Assembly: GCA_947625205.1 (NCBI GenBank)
Contig: CANQNN010000001.1
Span: 248,001-312,000 of the forward strand
DNA length: 64,000 nucleotides
Direction of reading: 5' to 3'
Source: an uncultured Lachnospiraceae bacterium
GTDB lineage: Bacteria > Bacillota > Clostridia > Lachnospirales > Lachnospiraceae
The first letter of the stretch is position 1, and each line of letters begins with the position of its first letter. Both the position numbers and the translations under genes were made by a program. The notes under the pieces are model-generated. The model did not search any database and was not told where the DNA came from. It saw only the letters and a program-made list of their open reading frames with translations. Shown here piece by piece: positions 24,135 to 35,100 of this stretch.

Positions 24135-24905
24135 ATGAAGAAAAAAGAATTGCAGATGTTATTGATTGTGATCGGCATACTGGTTCTGTTCGCATCCTAC
24201 TGGTTTGCGTTCCGGAATTTTGAGGCGAAGGCGGAGCAGCTCGAGACCGAGAATGCCGAGCTGCAGCAGCAGGTGGATAAGCTGGAGATCCTGGAGGCCA
24301 AGAGACCTGAGTATCTGGAGAGCATCGACCAGATGAAGGCGGCTGACACGGATATCATCAATGCTTTTGCATCGGGTGTGCAGCGCGAAGACCAGATCAT
24401 GTATCTCTACAATATGGAGTTGGTGGACGCCAATGATGTGAAGGTCCCGGCGGTCAATATGTCGGCGGAGCAGCCTGTGCCTTACGGCGGTTCGCTCACG
24501 ACGGAGGACGGATATGAACTGGCGGACGACGGGATCGGCATGAATATGCTGGAGACCACGGTGACGCTCACTACCACCAACAACGGACTGCTCAACGTCC
24601 TGGATTATATCTACAGGCTGGATACCAGAAAATCTATCACCAGCGTCAGCCTGTCGGTATCCAACGAAGGGTATCTGACGGGCAGTATGGGGCTGAACTT
24701 CTATTATCTGACCGGCACCGACAAACCCTATATCGATCCCGATATTCAGGGCGTGTCTATGGGAACACGGAATTTCTTCGGCTCACTGAACGGTGACGCC
24801 TATACAGGCGTCGGACAGACGGCGGATGCGGAGGATGAAGCCGGACAGACGGCGGATGAAGAAGAAGCAGAGGAAACAGAAGATACAGAAGAAACGGAAG
24901 AGTAA
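24135..24905 (+). CDS. PilO-like alignment protein
   Basis: A 256-residue bitopic protein. The membrane span is at about 8-26, followed by a coiled coil (about 30-65; EQLETENAELQQQVDKLE), a ferredoxin-like domain (about 100-200) and an acidic Glu/Thr/Asp tail. Size, topology and position right after PilM-PilN identify it as PilO; sequence motifs are weak in this family. AGGAGG lies upstream of the ATG, 12 bp after the previous gene. Confidence 0.75.
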   Translation: MKKKELQMLLIVIGILVLFASYWFAFRNFEAKAEQLETENAELQQQVDKLEILEAKRPEYLESIDQMKAADTDIINAFASGVQREDQIMYLYNMELVDANDVKVPAVNMSAEQPVPYGGSLTTEDGYELADDGIGMNMLETTVTLTTTNNGLLNVLDYIYRLDTRKSITSVSLSVSNEGYLTGSMGLNFYYLTGTDKPYIDPDIQGVSMGTRNFFGSLNGDAYTGVGQTADAEDEAGQTADEEEAEETEDTEETEE

Positions 24906-24950
24906 GTAAGACGGTGCGGCTGCGGATACAGATACAAGGACATGGACGGT

Positions 24951-26546
24951 ATGGGGAACAGGGCTTTGGAAAAAGAGAATAAAGGTTTTACATTGCTCGA
25001 AGTGCTCGTGGCAGTCGTTATCCTGGCTCTGATCGCAGTGCCGCTGCTGCGCAGCTTCGTCAGCGCATACCATGTGAACGCCAGGAGCCGTGAGACGATG
25101 CGGGCTACGACGCTGGCGCAGAACGAGATGGAGATCTTCGAGAGAGAGAAACTGGACGTACTGCTCAAGTACGCGAAGGCGAAGGACGGCACGGGCGGTT
25201 TCGGCGATGCGGATACCGGCGGGGCTGCGGACAGCGCGGAGAAGGAGCGTCTGGAGCGGTACGGCGATTATGAATATAGTAAAGAGTCGCATTCTACAAC
25301 GGCTGATGACGGGAAGACGCAGGAACATTTCAAATACACTTTTTCAAAAACGGGTGTTATCAATGACGAGTCCGGGCGGGATGATTTCGATGTGTATGTG
25401 ACGCTCGATTCGGCAGAATATTCTGATGAACTGCCCGCGGACCCTGACACACTGAGCAGCATCGAAAGCGCCAACAACGAGCAGCTTCTGTTCATGAACA
25501 CCTTAAGCGGTGCGGACAGCGCGTCCTATGTGCAGCGGGTGAATCAGATGGCGGCGGACGGGTCGGTCGTTCGGGCCGGCGAGGACGAAGAAGTCTATGA
25601 GATGTATGTGAACCGCCAGGATCCGGAAAGCTACGGTTCAAGGTTTAACGGGATGCAGTTCGCCAGTTTGTTGAACAGGACGATCACCTTAACGATCGAG
25701 CAGATGGATAAGGGCGGGCAGAAGATCACGGTAGCGAAGGTCAATTATGCCTATGAGTTGGCCGATCCGAGCGTAGGCTATGAGTCTACAGACGATATTG
25801 CCGCTCTGACTAAGAAAGACTGGTTCGATTCGATCCCGGAGCAGTCCCGACAGTACACCTCCGGCGACAAAGTGATCTTCAACAATGCGCAGAATCTCGA
25901 TGAAGACGGGAAGCCCGTGGCGTTAAAGAACGTCTATCTGTTCTATGCGCCTATGGCGTATGACTGGGGCAGTTCGTCGGTCCAACCTTTTGTCAGAAAT
26001 GACAGGATCGTTGTGAAGAATGAGGATAACCTGCCGGTGAACATCTATCTGATCCGTCAGAACCTGTGCACGGCGAGCGGTAATAAAGTGGGGATCTACA
26101 GCAACAGAGACGATGACGGCGTTGAAGTGGCGCCGCCCACGGTCACATTACCTCTTATGTATAAGGTAGATATTGATGTGGTGGAAGGCATTATAGGCGA
26201 CGATGAGACTGCGGCGGAGATCACCGCACAGACCGGACGGGTCAAGAAAAAGGGCCAGACTTACGGCAGTTATTTTACCAACCTGAATCTGGGCACGGCC
26301 TCAGCCGCAACGCCCGGCACTACGGAGCTGCGTCTGAAGGACGCCGAAAGCGGCGCGGAGGAGAACAATAAAGAGACGGTCATGGAAGATTTGGGGCTGC
26401 AGACTCTTGACGCGACGCAGGCGAAAGATAGGATCTACACCATGACGGTGCGCGTCTACCGCAGCGGTTCGGATGCTGACGGGGACGGACAGCCTGATGC
26501 GGATACGGAGCCGTTAGTGGAGCTGACGGGGACGAAGGTAGAGTAG
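24951..26546 (+). CDS. Large minor prepilin (PilV-like)
   Basis: A 531-residue protein with a class III leader ending ENKG before FTLLEVLVAVVIL, with Glu at +5. The large extracellular part is Asp/Glu-rich without recognisable domains, far larger than a usual pilin. Such large minor pilins probably sit at the pilus tip and prime assembly. The ATG at 24951 is preferred over 24942 because AAGGA ends only one base before the latter. Confidence 0.75.
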   Translation: MGNRALEKENKGFTLLEVLVAVVILALIAVPLLRSFVSAYHVNARSRETMRATTLAQNEMEIFEREKLDVLLKYAKAKDGTGGFGDADTGGAADSAEKERLERYGDYEYSKESHSTTADDGKTQEHFKYTFSKTGVINDESGRDDFDVYVTLDSAEYSDELPADPDTLSSIESANNEQLLFMNTLSGADSASYVQRVNQMAADGSVVRAGEDEEVYEMYVNRQDPESYGSRFNGMQFASLLNRTITLTIEQMDKGGQKITVAKVNYAYELADPSVGYESTDDIAALTKKDWFDSIPEQSRQYTSGDKVIFNNAQNLDEDGKPVALKNVYLFYAPMAYDWGSSSVQPFVRNDRIVVKNEDNLPVNIYLIRQNLCTASGNKVGIYSNRDDDGVEVAPPTVTLPLMYKVDIDVVEGIIGDDETAAEITAQTGRVKKKGQTYGSYFTNLNLGTASAATPGTTELRLKDAESGAEENNKETVMEDLGLQTLDATQAKDRIYTMTVRVYRSGSDADGDGQPDADTEPLVELTGTKVE

Positions 26547-26581
26547 AGGATAAGTGTTAGGTCCGAAAGGAAGCTGAGAAG

Positions 26582-29245
26582 ATGAACGGTATGGACGAAA
26601 GGAAACAATTACATAAGGATGACCGGGGCAGCGCTCTGGCAATGATCATCGTGATTATTGCGTTTATTGCGATCCTGGCGTCTGTTCTGATGTTTGCTTC
26701 CTATGCGGGATACAAGATGCGTCTGGTGGATAAACAGGGAACGAATAACTTCTACACGGCGGAGACAGTGCTCGATGAGATCAATGTCGGTCTGCAGCGG
26801 GAAGTTTCGGAGGCGCTTTCGGTAGCCTATGAAGAAGTCATGACCAATTATTCCGCAGAGGGCAGCGCGAGTGAGCGCAACCAGGCTCTCAGGAAGGTTT
26901 ATTTTGCGGAATTGAAGAACAGGCTCCAGATGGGCGCGGACCCTGCCATGAACGATCCGACGGTGGATCCCGGCAAATACAGCGTCAATAAACTGCGTAG
27001 CTATCTGACCGATGCGAGCCGCGGCGATGCGCCGGAGGATGAGAAGGGCAGCCGGAAGGCGTTTGAAGAAGAACGCGCGACCTATGGCGCGATCGTGGAA
27101 TCCGATATCGGCGCCGATGATGACGATTCCGTAAGTTATGAGATGGATATCAATAACACCCGTCTTTTATTAAAAGACTTAAGGGTTTCCTATATTAACC
27201 AAAGTGGCTATGTCTCTATGATCAGTACGGATGTGCGGATCGATCTGCCGCCCTTTACTTTCGCGCAGGCGGCGGCTATGCCGGCGCTTGAGACCTGTTC
27301 GCTGATCGCGGACGATACGCTTTTCCTGTGCAATACCACGGCGGGCGGCGATATCCATTTCAAGGGCGATGTCTATGCGGGACAGATCTATATCGGCGAT
27401 CCGTCCGAAACATGGCCAGCCGTTCGGAATAATGAGAAGGACGGTACGGTCGCATCCGCTGTGAGCAGCGACAGAATATCTCCCGCCTGCACTCCGGCTC
27501 TTGCAACGAGCGTTTCTTTTGAAAATCTGGATGGGACAGAGACGGTCAATCCCGCGCTGATCATCAGCAGAAACAATATTGAACTGGGCGCGGGCAGCTT
27601 ATTGTGCTCGCAGTCAAATGGCGGCGCGAAGGACAGTGTGGAGCTGTGGGGACGGAATCTGAATCTGTATTCTGCCACGGCCGATCTGAGCGGCTCCGTC
27701 AATCTGAAGGACGATCTGACGCTTGCGGGCAAGGGCAGTGTGGCGACGCTTGCGGGCGAGTACAACGGCTTCGGCTACCTGAATACCGCAGGGGTCAAGG
27801 ATGTCGGGGAAGGGGAGGAAGAAAGCGGCTACGAGGGTGAGAAGACCAAAAAAGAAGATGGCAGCACGCCGGACGATGCAGAGGACGGGAGCGATGTGTA
27901 TGCCACCCCTGACGCCAGCAGCGCTATAGTGATCAACGGACGCGACAGCGTTCTCGACCTGTCCGCTCTGGAGCGGCTGACGATCTGCGGCAGAGCGTAT
28001 GTGGCGACCGCTTATGATAAGAAGAATGACGCCGATGCTTCCGAAGAGGTGCAGAAGAACAAGAGCAATATCATGATGGGAGAATCCCTCGCGGTCAAGA
28101 GCAACCAGCTGATCTACCTGGTTCCTCCGGAGGCGATCGGATGTGAGATAGAGAGGGATGGCACCGTGGGAGATTCGGTGTTTAACTGCAATCCCCTGAC
28201 GCTGGAGCAGTATGAGGAGATCATCAGTAACGATGGTGGGGAAGGCGAGGAGAATCTGTACATTCTTCTGGACGGCACCAAAGAGATCCCGGAGCTGGGA
28301 AATAAGAAGCTGAATGAATATATGGTTCAGGAGGACGTGGCGGGAGGCGGTTCCGCGTACGTGCCTGAGATTATTTTTCAACAGACCAATGCCGGTACGC
28401 TGGTGTACCTGTATATGCGTTTTCCTGATGAGGATACGGCCAACAGGTATTTCAGGGATTACTACGGATTGAATAAAGAGTCGGTGGACCGTTACACCAA
28501 GCTGTACGCGGACGATATCAAGATGGCGAAGGACAGCCTGCTCTATCTGAATGTAGCGGGCAACATGCTCACCTATGAGGGCGAAGAGGGCTATAAGATC
28601 GTAAGCAGCGACGATTCCACGGCGAATCTCAGCCAGGCGATAAATGCCTCGTCTCTTAAGGATAATACGTTTGCCAGCCTGTGCAGTAAGCTTGTCAGGG
28701 TATCCGGACCCCTTACGCTGACGGAGAAGAACCGGACGGCGTTTGAGAATATCGTGGACGAATTGCAGGTACAGAATGTCATCGATGCGAAGAAGTCGGA
28801 CCCGGCAGCCAACCTGGGTAACGATGCGGTCCGGATCGATACGCTGGACGGTACGGCGTCTATGGTCCTGGCCGGAAGTCCGGACAGAGTGTATGAGGTG
28901 GCTTTGGCGCCTGATAACGCCAGGGTGATCATCAGCCGCGGCGACGTTCTGGTGAATAAGGATTTTGCCGGACTGATCATCGCCAAGGGCAGCATCACCG
29001 TTGCGGCCGGGGCGGATCTTACGATTGAACCCGTGGATATCAACGATTTCTCCAATCTTCTGATGACGAAGGTGGATGAGTTGGGGCAGACCAATGCTGT
29101 CGGAGAGGAAGTGCCGTATTATCTGACCAATATATTTGCGGACGGCGCAAGCTACGCCTACAGCGGCAACGCGGCATATGACGCGGCTTCGTCGCAGGTG
29201 TCCTTAGTCGATTTGATCACCTATGAGCGGTGGATCAAGAAATAA
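26582..29245 (+). CDS. Very large PilX-like prepilin
   Basis: An 887-residue protein. A leader of about 16 residues ends DDRG, followed by SALAMIIVIIAFIAILASVL. Glu at +5 is missing, which is typical of PilX/GspK-type tip subunits. The long extracellular region contains beta-rich segments with short repeated strands around residues 240-460 (GDIHFKGDVYAGQIYIG), suggesting a beta-solenoid. Most PilX proteins are under 250 residues. It is co-directional with its neighbours and separated by short gaps. Confidence 0.7.
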   Translation: MNGMDERKQLHKDDRGSALAMIIVIIAFIAILASVLMFASYAGYKMRLVDKQGTNNFYTAETVLDEINVGLQREVSEALSVAYEEVMTNYSAEGSASERNQALRKVYFAELKNRLQMGADPAMNDPTVDPGKYSVNKLRSYLTDASRGDAPEDEKGSRKAFEEERATYGAIVESDIGADDDDSVSYEMDINNTRLLLKDLRVSYINQSGYVSMISTDVRIDLPPFTFAQAAAMPALETCSLIADDTLFLCNTTAGGDIHFKGDVYAGQIYIGDPSETWPAVRNNEKDGTVASAVSSDRISPACTPALATSVSFENLDGTETVNPALIISRNNIELGAGSLLCSQSNGGAKDSVELWGRNLNLYSATADLSGSVNLKDDLTLAGKGSVATLAGEYNGFGYLNTAGVKDVGEGEEESGYEGEKTKKEDGSTPDDAEDGSDVYATPDASSAIVINGRDSVLDLSALERLTICGRAYVATAYDKKNDADASEEVQKNKSNIMMGESLAVKSNQLIYLVPPEAIGCEIERDGTVGDSVFNCNPLTLEQYEEIISNDGGEGEENLYILLDGTKEIPELGNKKLNEYMVQEDVAGGGSAYVPEIIFQQTNAGTLVYLYMRFPDEDTANRYFRDYYGLNKESVDRYTKLYADDIKMAKDSLLYLNVAGNMLTYEGEEGYKIVSSDDSTANLSQAINASSLKDNTFASLCSKLVRVSGPLTLTEKNRTAFENIVDELQVQNVIDAKKSDPAANLGNDAVRIDTLDGTASMVLAGSPDRVYEVALAPDNARVIISRGDVLVNKDFAGLIIAKGSITVAAGADLTIEPVDINDFSNLLMTKVDELGQTNAVGEEVPYYLTNIFADGASYAYSGNAAYDAASSQVSLVDLITYERWIKK

Positions 29246-29336
29246 AACCAACGGGGTATGACACGGCGCCGGAGCGCAGGGGTATGACAGGAAAGCGGAA
29301 GCGCCGCGGAGTTGTGTGGAGGACAGATTTTTATAT

Positions 29337-29966
29337 ATGAAGGATAACAGAGGATATTCTTTAGTTGAATTAGTGATTGTGATCGCTATCATAGCGGTGA
29401 TGGGCACCTTTATCTTTCTCGGCTTCGGGCTGCTTACGGGCCAGAACGCCAGAGAGTGCGCCAATGATTTAAGCGCGGCGCTGGACAAAGAGAAGAACTA
29501 CGCGCTCACCAGATCTGCTATGGTGGACTGCTACCTGGAGCTGACGTATCATGACAACGCCTATTATGTCATATATTGGCAGCCCAGAAATGCCTATGTG
29601 CGGGGCACATCGGAGGATGACTGGGTGAAGGCGGAGGAGGAGAAGATCGGAAAAGGCAGTCTGACCGTAAAGTATTATCTGGCCGGGGAGGACCGCAGCC
29701 AGTATAAGGATGCGGATCATTCGGGCCATTCCGTCAAGGATAAATCGTTAAAATTTGTATTTGACCGTGTCAGCGGCGCCTATAAGCTGTTCCTGGAGTC
29801 GGACGGCACACCGGGCGCGATGAAGGTGACAAAGGAAGACGGCACAACGCAGATCATGGGCGGCACCGAGGTGTCCTGTGCGGGCGTCACGGTATACAGC
29901 GCAAGAGCCTATGATATTGAGATATATGATGCAACCGGTAAACATGTTTTGACCAGAGTGGACTAG
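29337..29966 (+). CDS. Minor prepilin (GspH/FimT-like)
   Basis: A 209-residue protein with a very short leader (MKDNRG) before YSLVELVIVIAIIAVMG, with Glu at +5. QNARECANDLSAALDKEKNYALTRS resembles the helix after the transmembrane part in FimT/GspH pseudopilins. ATG 29337 directly precedes the leader; GGAGG lies 14 nt upstream, an unusually long spacing that may mean weak translation. Confidence 0.8.
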   Translation: MKDNRGYSLVELVIVIAIIAVMGTFIFLGFGLLTGQNARECANDLSAALDKEKNYALTRSAMVDCYLELTYHDNAYYVIYWQPRNAYVRGTSEDDWVKAEEEKIGKGSLTVKYYLAGEDRSQYKDADHSGHSVKDKSLKFVFDRVSGAYKLFLESDGTPGAMKVTKEDGTTQIMGGTEVSCAGVTVYSARAYDIEIYDATGKHVLTRVD

Positions 29967-29986
29967 GCACAAATAGGAGAAAAACT

Positions 29987-32107
29987 ATGAAAATGATGAA
30001 AGAAAACAGAGGATTGACCTTAGTCGAACTGCTGATCACGATAGCGATCCTTTCCATCGTTGTCGCATCGGCTACTTCTTTCATGATTACGGGCAGTAAG
30101 AGCTTCACCAAAGGAAACGCCGACTCGGAGCTGCAGAGAGAAGCGGAGCTGACCGTCAATCAGGTGGAGGATATGGTGATCGACACCAACGGCGGACTGA
30201 CCGTGGAGTATGAGTTCGAGAATCCCGGCGCGGGAGAGGGCGAAGACAAAGGCGCCGTGACCAGGACGGAGCTGACCATGTATCACGCCGAGAAGGAGAC
30301 GGACGAGACGGGCGCGGAGGTGCTTGATTATGTCAAAGAGTCCGTAGTCTGGAACCCGGCGGGCGGCGACGACGTAAAGGATAAGATCTATTACAGCAAA
30401 TGGAATGTCAGTTACGACAGCGATTCCGGCAGCTTTGTGACGGACGGCGCTCCGATAGCGGATAATCAGCTTCTGGCCGAGCGGGTATCGTTGTTTGAAG
30501 TGGATACGGACACTGAGGACGAGATGGCGGCTGACGGTACGATCAATACGATCGTCAGATCCGTTCAGATCCGTGTCGGTTACGAGAACAGCTTCGGCAG
30601 GGTCGAGTATGCTACAAGCCCTATTATTACATTGAGAAACAGGATGCTTTTAAGCGCCGATCCGAATATGCTCTTTGAGGTGCCGGAGAAGGTTGACGCC
30701 AATTTCAGACTGTATTATAAGAGTGAGGATGCTAGCCCAGAAAGCCCGGCGGATCCAATCATCGACCGTTCTTCTACGGTGCAGCGCGGCAGCCGTTATC
30801 AGATCTATGCATACCTTACTAACGGAAACACCGATATCAGCGATCTGGTCAACTGGAAGATCGAAGAGTCGGAGACGTGCTTCAGCAGTATTGACGCGGC
30901 AAGCGGCAAGCTGAACGTTGACCCGAACGAGCCTTGCGAATACCTGTCCGTCACGGCAACCTATAAATCCAACCCGGCCAAGAAGGCAACAGGCGTCCTG
31001 AAGGTTGAGGGCGGAAGCGGGAAGTCGTTTACGGCGATCAACATTACAACGACGGGGCTGGAGCCCTTAAATCCTACATTCGGATCGTATCCTACTTTTG
31101 AAGGTCCGTGGACGGCGGAGGAGATGGCAACGCTCACTTATGAGTGGACGGTGGTCGATCATCCCGACTGGGTGGAGAGCTTTGACGGCACCGGAAAAAC
31201 GTTGTCCCTGACGGTCAAACCGGAAGCTGCTGCGGCGCATGCCGGAGAGTTTATGGAGATCAAACTGACGGCGCATACAGATGTGACGGGCGAGACGAGA
31301 TGGGATGTGATCAAATACCGTCTTGACAAGGAAAAGTACGGCGGAGATTCATTTATGAGGCGCGGACTGGGTCTTATCACTGACGGAACGATCGCTGACG
31401 GCCTGCTGAATTTTACATTTGATACAGATTTTGGCTACGATGTGATATGTCAGGGAATGGAATACTATTTCTGCAATGAAAGCGGCAATCGGCTTTCCTC
31501 ACTTGACGGTCTGCTCGGGCATGTTCATCTCGATGCGATAGCTCCCGGCGAGTCCAACCATCATTTTTATTACAGACTGACCTATGATGAGGGACTGCCG
31601 CTGGATCAGGCATACAATGTCAAAGTGATCGCATACATGAAAGACCCCACAACAGGTACGGAGTGGAAACATGAACGTATTTTCTTCATACCGGCAGTGG
31701 AAATGTATAACTGTTACAGGAGCAATTTAAATACGGGCAACAACAGATTTGATTTTGTGTTCGGCCTCGTAGGTTATTACAGCGTGGCTCTGGGTAATTC
31801 CAATGTGAGCGATATCCTGAATTTTGAGATGGTAGATTTTGATTATGAACTGACCATGAAAGATGGACAGGGCGCCGCCATCAGTCCCAGGGTAGCGTAT
31901 GAATTCTATGCTCCGAATATACAGTCCAGCTCACACGAGGAGGATATGATGAAGGGATCGGGCAGCTTTTATCTGGACAATACCAAGGATGCATACGGTA
32001 ATGATTACGGCTGGGCATGGCAGCTTGACATTCAGTCTGTGACCGTGAAGGTATCCCTGAAACAATATCCGGATATCTATACTTTGATAACCATATATCG
32101 GAATTAA
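29987..32107 (+). CDS. Large minor prepilin
   Basis: A 706-residue protein with a class III leader (MKMMKENRG) before LTLVELLITIAILSIVV, with Glu at +5. The external part has an adhesin-like middle: residues about 265-345 resemble bacterial Ig-like (Big_2) repeats (LTNGNTDISDLVNWKIEESE; KLNVDPNEPCEYLSVTATY). It is likely a tip or surface-binding subunit. AGGAG lies upstream of the ATG. Confidence 0.75.
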   Translation: MKMMKENRGLTLVELLITIAILSIVVASATSFMITGSKSFTKGNADSELQREAELTVNQVEDMVIDTNGGLTVEYEFENPGAGEGEDKGAVTRTELTMYHAEKETDETGAEVLDYVKESVVWNPAGGDDVKDKIYYSKWNVSYDSDSGSFVTDGAPIADNQLLAERVSLFEVDTDTEDEMAADGTINTIVRSVQIRVGYENSFGRVEYATSPIITLRNRMLLSADPNMLFEVPEKVDANFRLYYKSEDASPESPADPIIDRSSTVQRGSRYQIYAYLTNGNTDISDLVNWKIEESETCFSSIDAASGKLNVDPNEPCEYLSVTATYKSNPAKKATGVLKVEGGSGKSFTAINITTTGLEPLNPTFGSYPTFEGPWTAEEMATLTYEWTVVDHPDWVESFDGTGKTLSLTVKPEAAAAHAGEFMEIKLTAHTDVTGETRWDVIKYRLDKEKYGGDSFMRRGLGLITDGTIADGLLNFTFDTDFGYDVICQGMEYYFCNESGNRLSSLDGLLGHVHLDAIAPGESNHHFYYRLTYDEGLPLDQAYNVKVIAYMKDPTTGTEWKHERIFFIPAVEMYNCYRSNLNTGNNRFDFVFGLVGYYSVALGNSNVSDILNFEMVDFDYELTMKDGQGAAISPRVAYEFYAPNIQSSSHEEDMMKGSGSFYLDNTKDAYGNDYGWAWQLDIQSVTVKVSLKQYPDIYTLITIYRN

Positions 32108-32186
32108 ACGTTTATATTCATATTGTGAGGATCTGCAGGAGAGGATCTGCAGATGAAGCGTCAGCATTTTAAGGAAAGTGAGAAGC

Positions 32187-35100
32187 ATGAAGAAAAATCC
32201 GGGTAGCGGTAAAAAAAGAAATCTCAGACGTATTGCGGCGGCGGCAGGAGCGATGCTGTCCGCTGCCGCTGTGGTTACGGCCTCTGTACTCAGCAGACCT
32301 ATGGAGTCCCGTGCGGCCGACACACTGATGGGTATCGAGAAGCTGCGCAGCCGTGTGAAAGACAGCGGCAGCGAATACGTGATACTGGAAGTCGTGCCCG
32401 ACCATAGAGCGGCTGAGATCGGATTTTATTTTGACGGTTATGAGCCGGTCATCGGTGAGTGGACCGAGCCTGTGTATAGCACTTCCGCGACAGGAGAAAC
32501 GGAGCTTACGACGCCGGAGGAGTGGAAGTCGTGGAAGGATTTGCTCATTGAGGAGGAGACCGACAGAGGCACTTTTATAAGCGGATTGAAAGAAACGTTG
32601 CAGAATTATTATACGCAGCAGGGGTTTACGGACGGCCCGGTGACAGCATCGGCGGATACTTACGGGGAAATAGATATCGATGATAATCCTGATGCGGCCG
32701 CAGAGGGTTATGAAGAGATCGCGAAGAGCAGCATCGAGAAGGAAGGCTGGTTTGCTGGGTATAGTTCATCGTCAGGCGCCTCTGACAGATTCCATCTGGT
32801 GTTCGCTTCTACAGTTGCATCCGAGAATTATGATGCGACGCTTGACCCGGATCTGCAGTATACGGTTGTGGCGTCCTCGGAAGAGAGCATAAGCAGCTAT
32901 CTTGTAAGCGGGATCGCTCTCAGCCTGGAAGGTGAGATAGACGGTGACGGAGAAGACGATGGAGAAGACGATGGAGAAGACGAAGGCGATACAGGATCCG
33001 GACCAGAGCTTGATATCAACCAGATCACGAATTATGCGCTGAGCAATCTGTCCAGAAACCATGATGAATTGTACAGGACGCCGGTATATACTAAGGACGC
33101 TGCCGGTGTATATCACTATGCGGGCACATTCAGCGAGATAGAGAGCAGGCTTCCGGCGATGGCAACCAGGATCATCTCGGTCTATGATCTTCCGTCCGGC
33201 GGCAGACCGGGCAGTGACCCGACTATAAGCGGCAGTGAAGGCGGCGGCAGCGATCCGTCCATAAGCGGCAATGACATCGACAGCGCCGGTGATGGCGATG
33301 AAGATGATGAAGACGATGACGGAAGCGGCGATTCGGGCACTACAGGCGAAGGCGGCGGCATGGGCGGCAGTGGCGGCGAAGGCGGCGGCACAGGCGGAAG
33401 TACAGGCAGCGGCGGCGAAGGCAGTGGTAGCGAAGGCAGCGGTACAGGCAGCGGCAGCGAAGGCAACGGCACAGGCGGCAGCAGTACAGGCGGCAACGAA
33501 AGCGGCGGCACGGGCGGTAGCGGTAGTACAGGCAACAGTGAAGGCGGCGGCAATCCGGGCGGCACAGGTAACAATGAAGGCAGCGGCAATCCGGGCGGCA
33601 CAGGCAGCAATGAAGGCGGCGGCGATCCGGGCAGTACCGGCAGCACGAGCAACAGCAACGGCGGCGCTCCGGTAACGGCGAGTCTGCAGGGGCAGTCTGC
33701 GGCGTTCTCTGATATATATAATAACAAGTGGTATTTATTAGTCGGCGGCGATACGGAAACTCTTTCAGGCAACTCCTTAGGCTCCGGGGACCCTGGCGAT
33801 GGCGATGATGGCGATGATGGCGACGGTAGCGGAGAACCGCCCGGTTCTACGATGAGCGGCAACAGTTTGAGCGGTCCGCAGAATACGGAAGAGGACGAGA
33901 ACGACCCCGACTATCAGGTAAACCTCTTGTCATCGAGCTCTTCGGGCGAGGAGGAATATTATTTTGTACAGTTTGAAAAGGTCTCGGATTATGAGGCGTT
34001 AAAAATCGGCACTTCCCAACAGTTATATAAGGTGTCGGATATTGTCAGGAGCAAGTTCGGTGAGTATGTTTTCAGCGAGTATGATCCGACCACCGCAAGT
34101 TCTGGCGAAACATACCAGAAATATACGCTTCCGGGCGTGAGTATCTGGTGTAAGAATACCTTTAAGAATGCCGAGTGGTTTAAGAAGTATGTTCTCAACA
34201 TGGAAGAAGCGGATTATGACAGCTTTCCGGTCAAGGTGCTGTCGTATACTCCTGCGCAGTTAAATGCCATGCAGGCGGCGGGCACGCTCCCGGCGTTTGA
34301 TTTCCTGTACCTGAATTCCGGTATCAGGTCCGATGATACGGCGGGCGCTACAGGCGGAGGTACGGGCGGCGCTGCCGGCGGTGCGGATGAACCGGCTCTG
34401 TACGGCGATGAAATAGATTGCAAGGATGATTCCGGTAATGTGCTCGGCCAGGTGTCTAACGATATTAGCGATGATGTCCTTAAATATCTGTATACTGTGG
34501 TCCTGAGTGATAAAAAGCCGGTCATCGTGGACGGCACGCTCCTGTATACGGAGAGCTCTGAGATCACGGAGGGCGGAGAAACAAGCTCCAGCCAGGCAAT
34601 TGTTGTAAATGATGAGATGAAGAGTACCAACGCCTTTAAGCTGGCTGCGCTGTTGTGTCAGAGTGACCTGGAGGGTTCTTTTGCTTCCTACGGCAGTGAT
34701 CCGGCAGGCGCATCGGCGGATGCGCTGATGAATACGGTTGTTGTTGACGGCGACAAGAATTATGTCAATGAGCATGTGTACTGCCGGTACGGCAACGAAG
34801 CCAACGGCGGTGAGTCTCTCGTCAACAGCCTTTTCTATGCGCCCACGATCTATAAAGAGGGCAGCGACATGCAGGAAGGGTTCCAGGCCGTTCTGGATGT
34901 CATCAATATGGATAACCTGTACCGTGAGGCGGATACATCGGGCAATTATGCTGATTTGCCTACAGATATATCTCAGGCGATCGTGATACGGCATATCATG
35001 AATTACAATGACCGCAGACAGGTGGATGCGAAGAAGCATATCAAGGTGCTGGAGATCGAGCCTGCCAAAGCGGATGAGCCTGATCTGACGATCGAGCAGA

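Noticed and set aside
33182-33862. Proline-rich minus-strand frame opposite the giant protein
   Set aside because: It is a by-product of the GGC-rich linker repeats on the plus strand.
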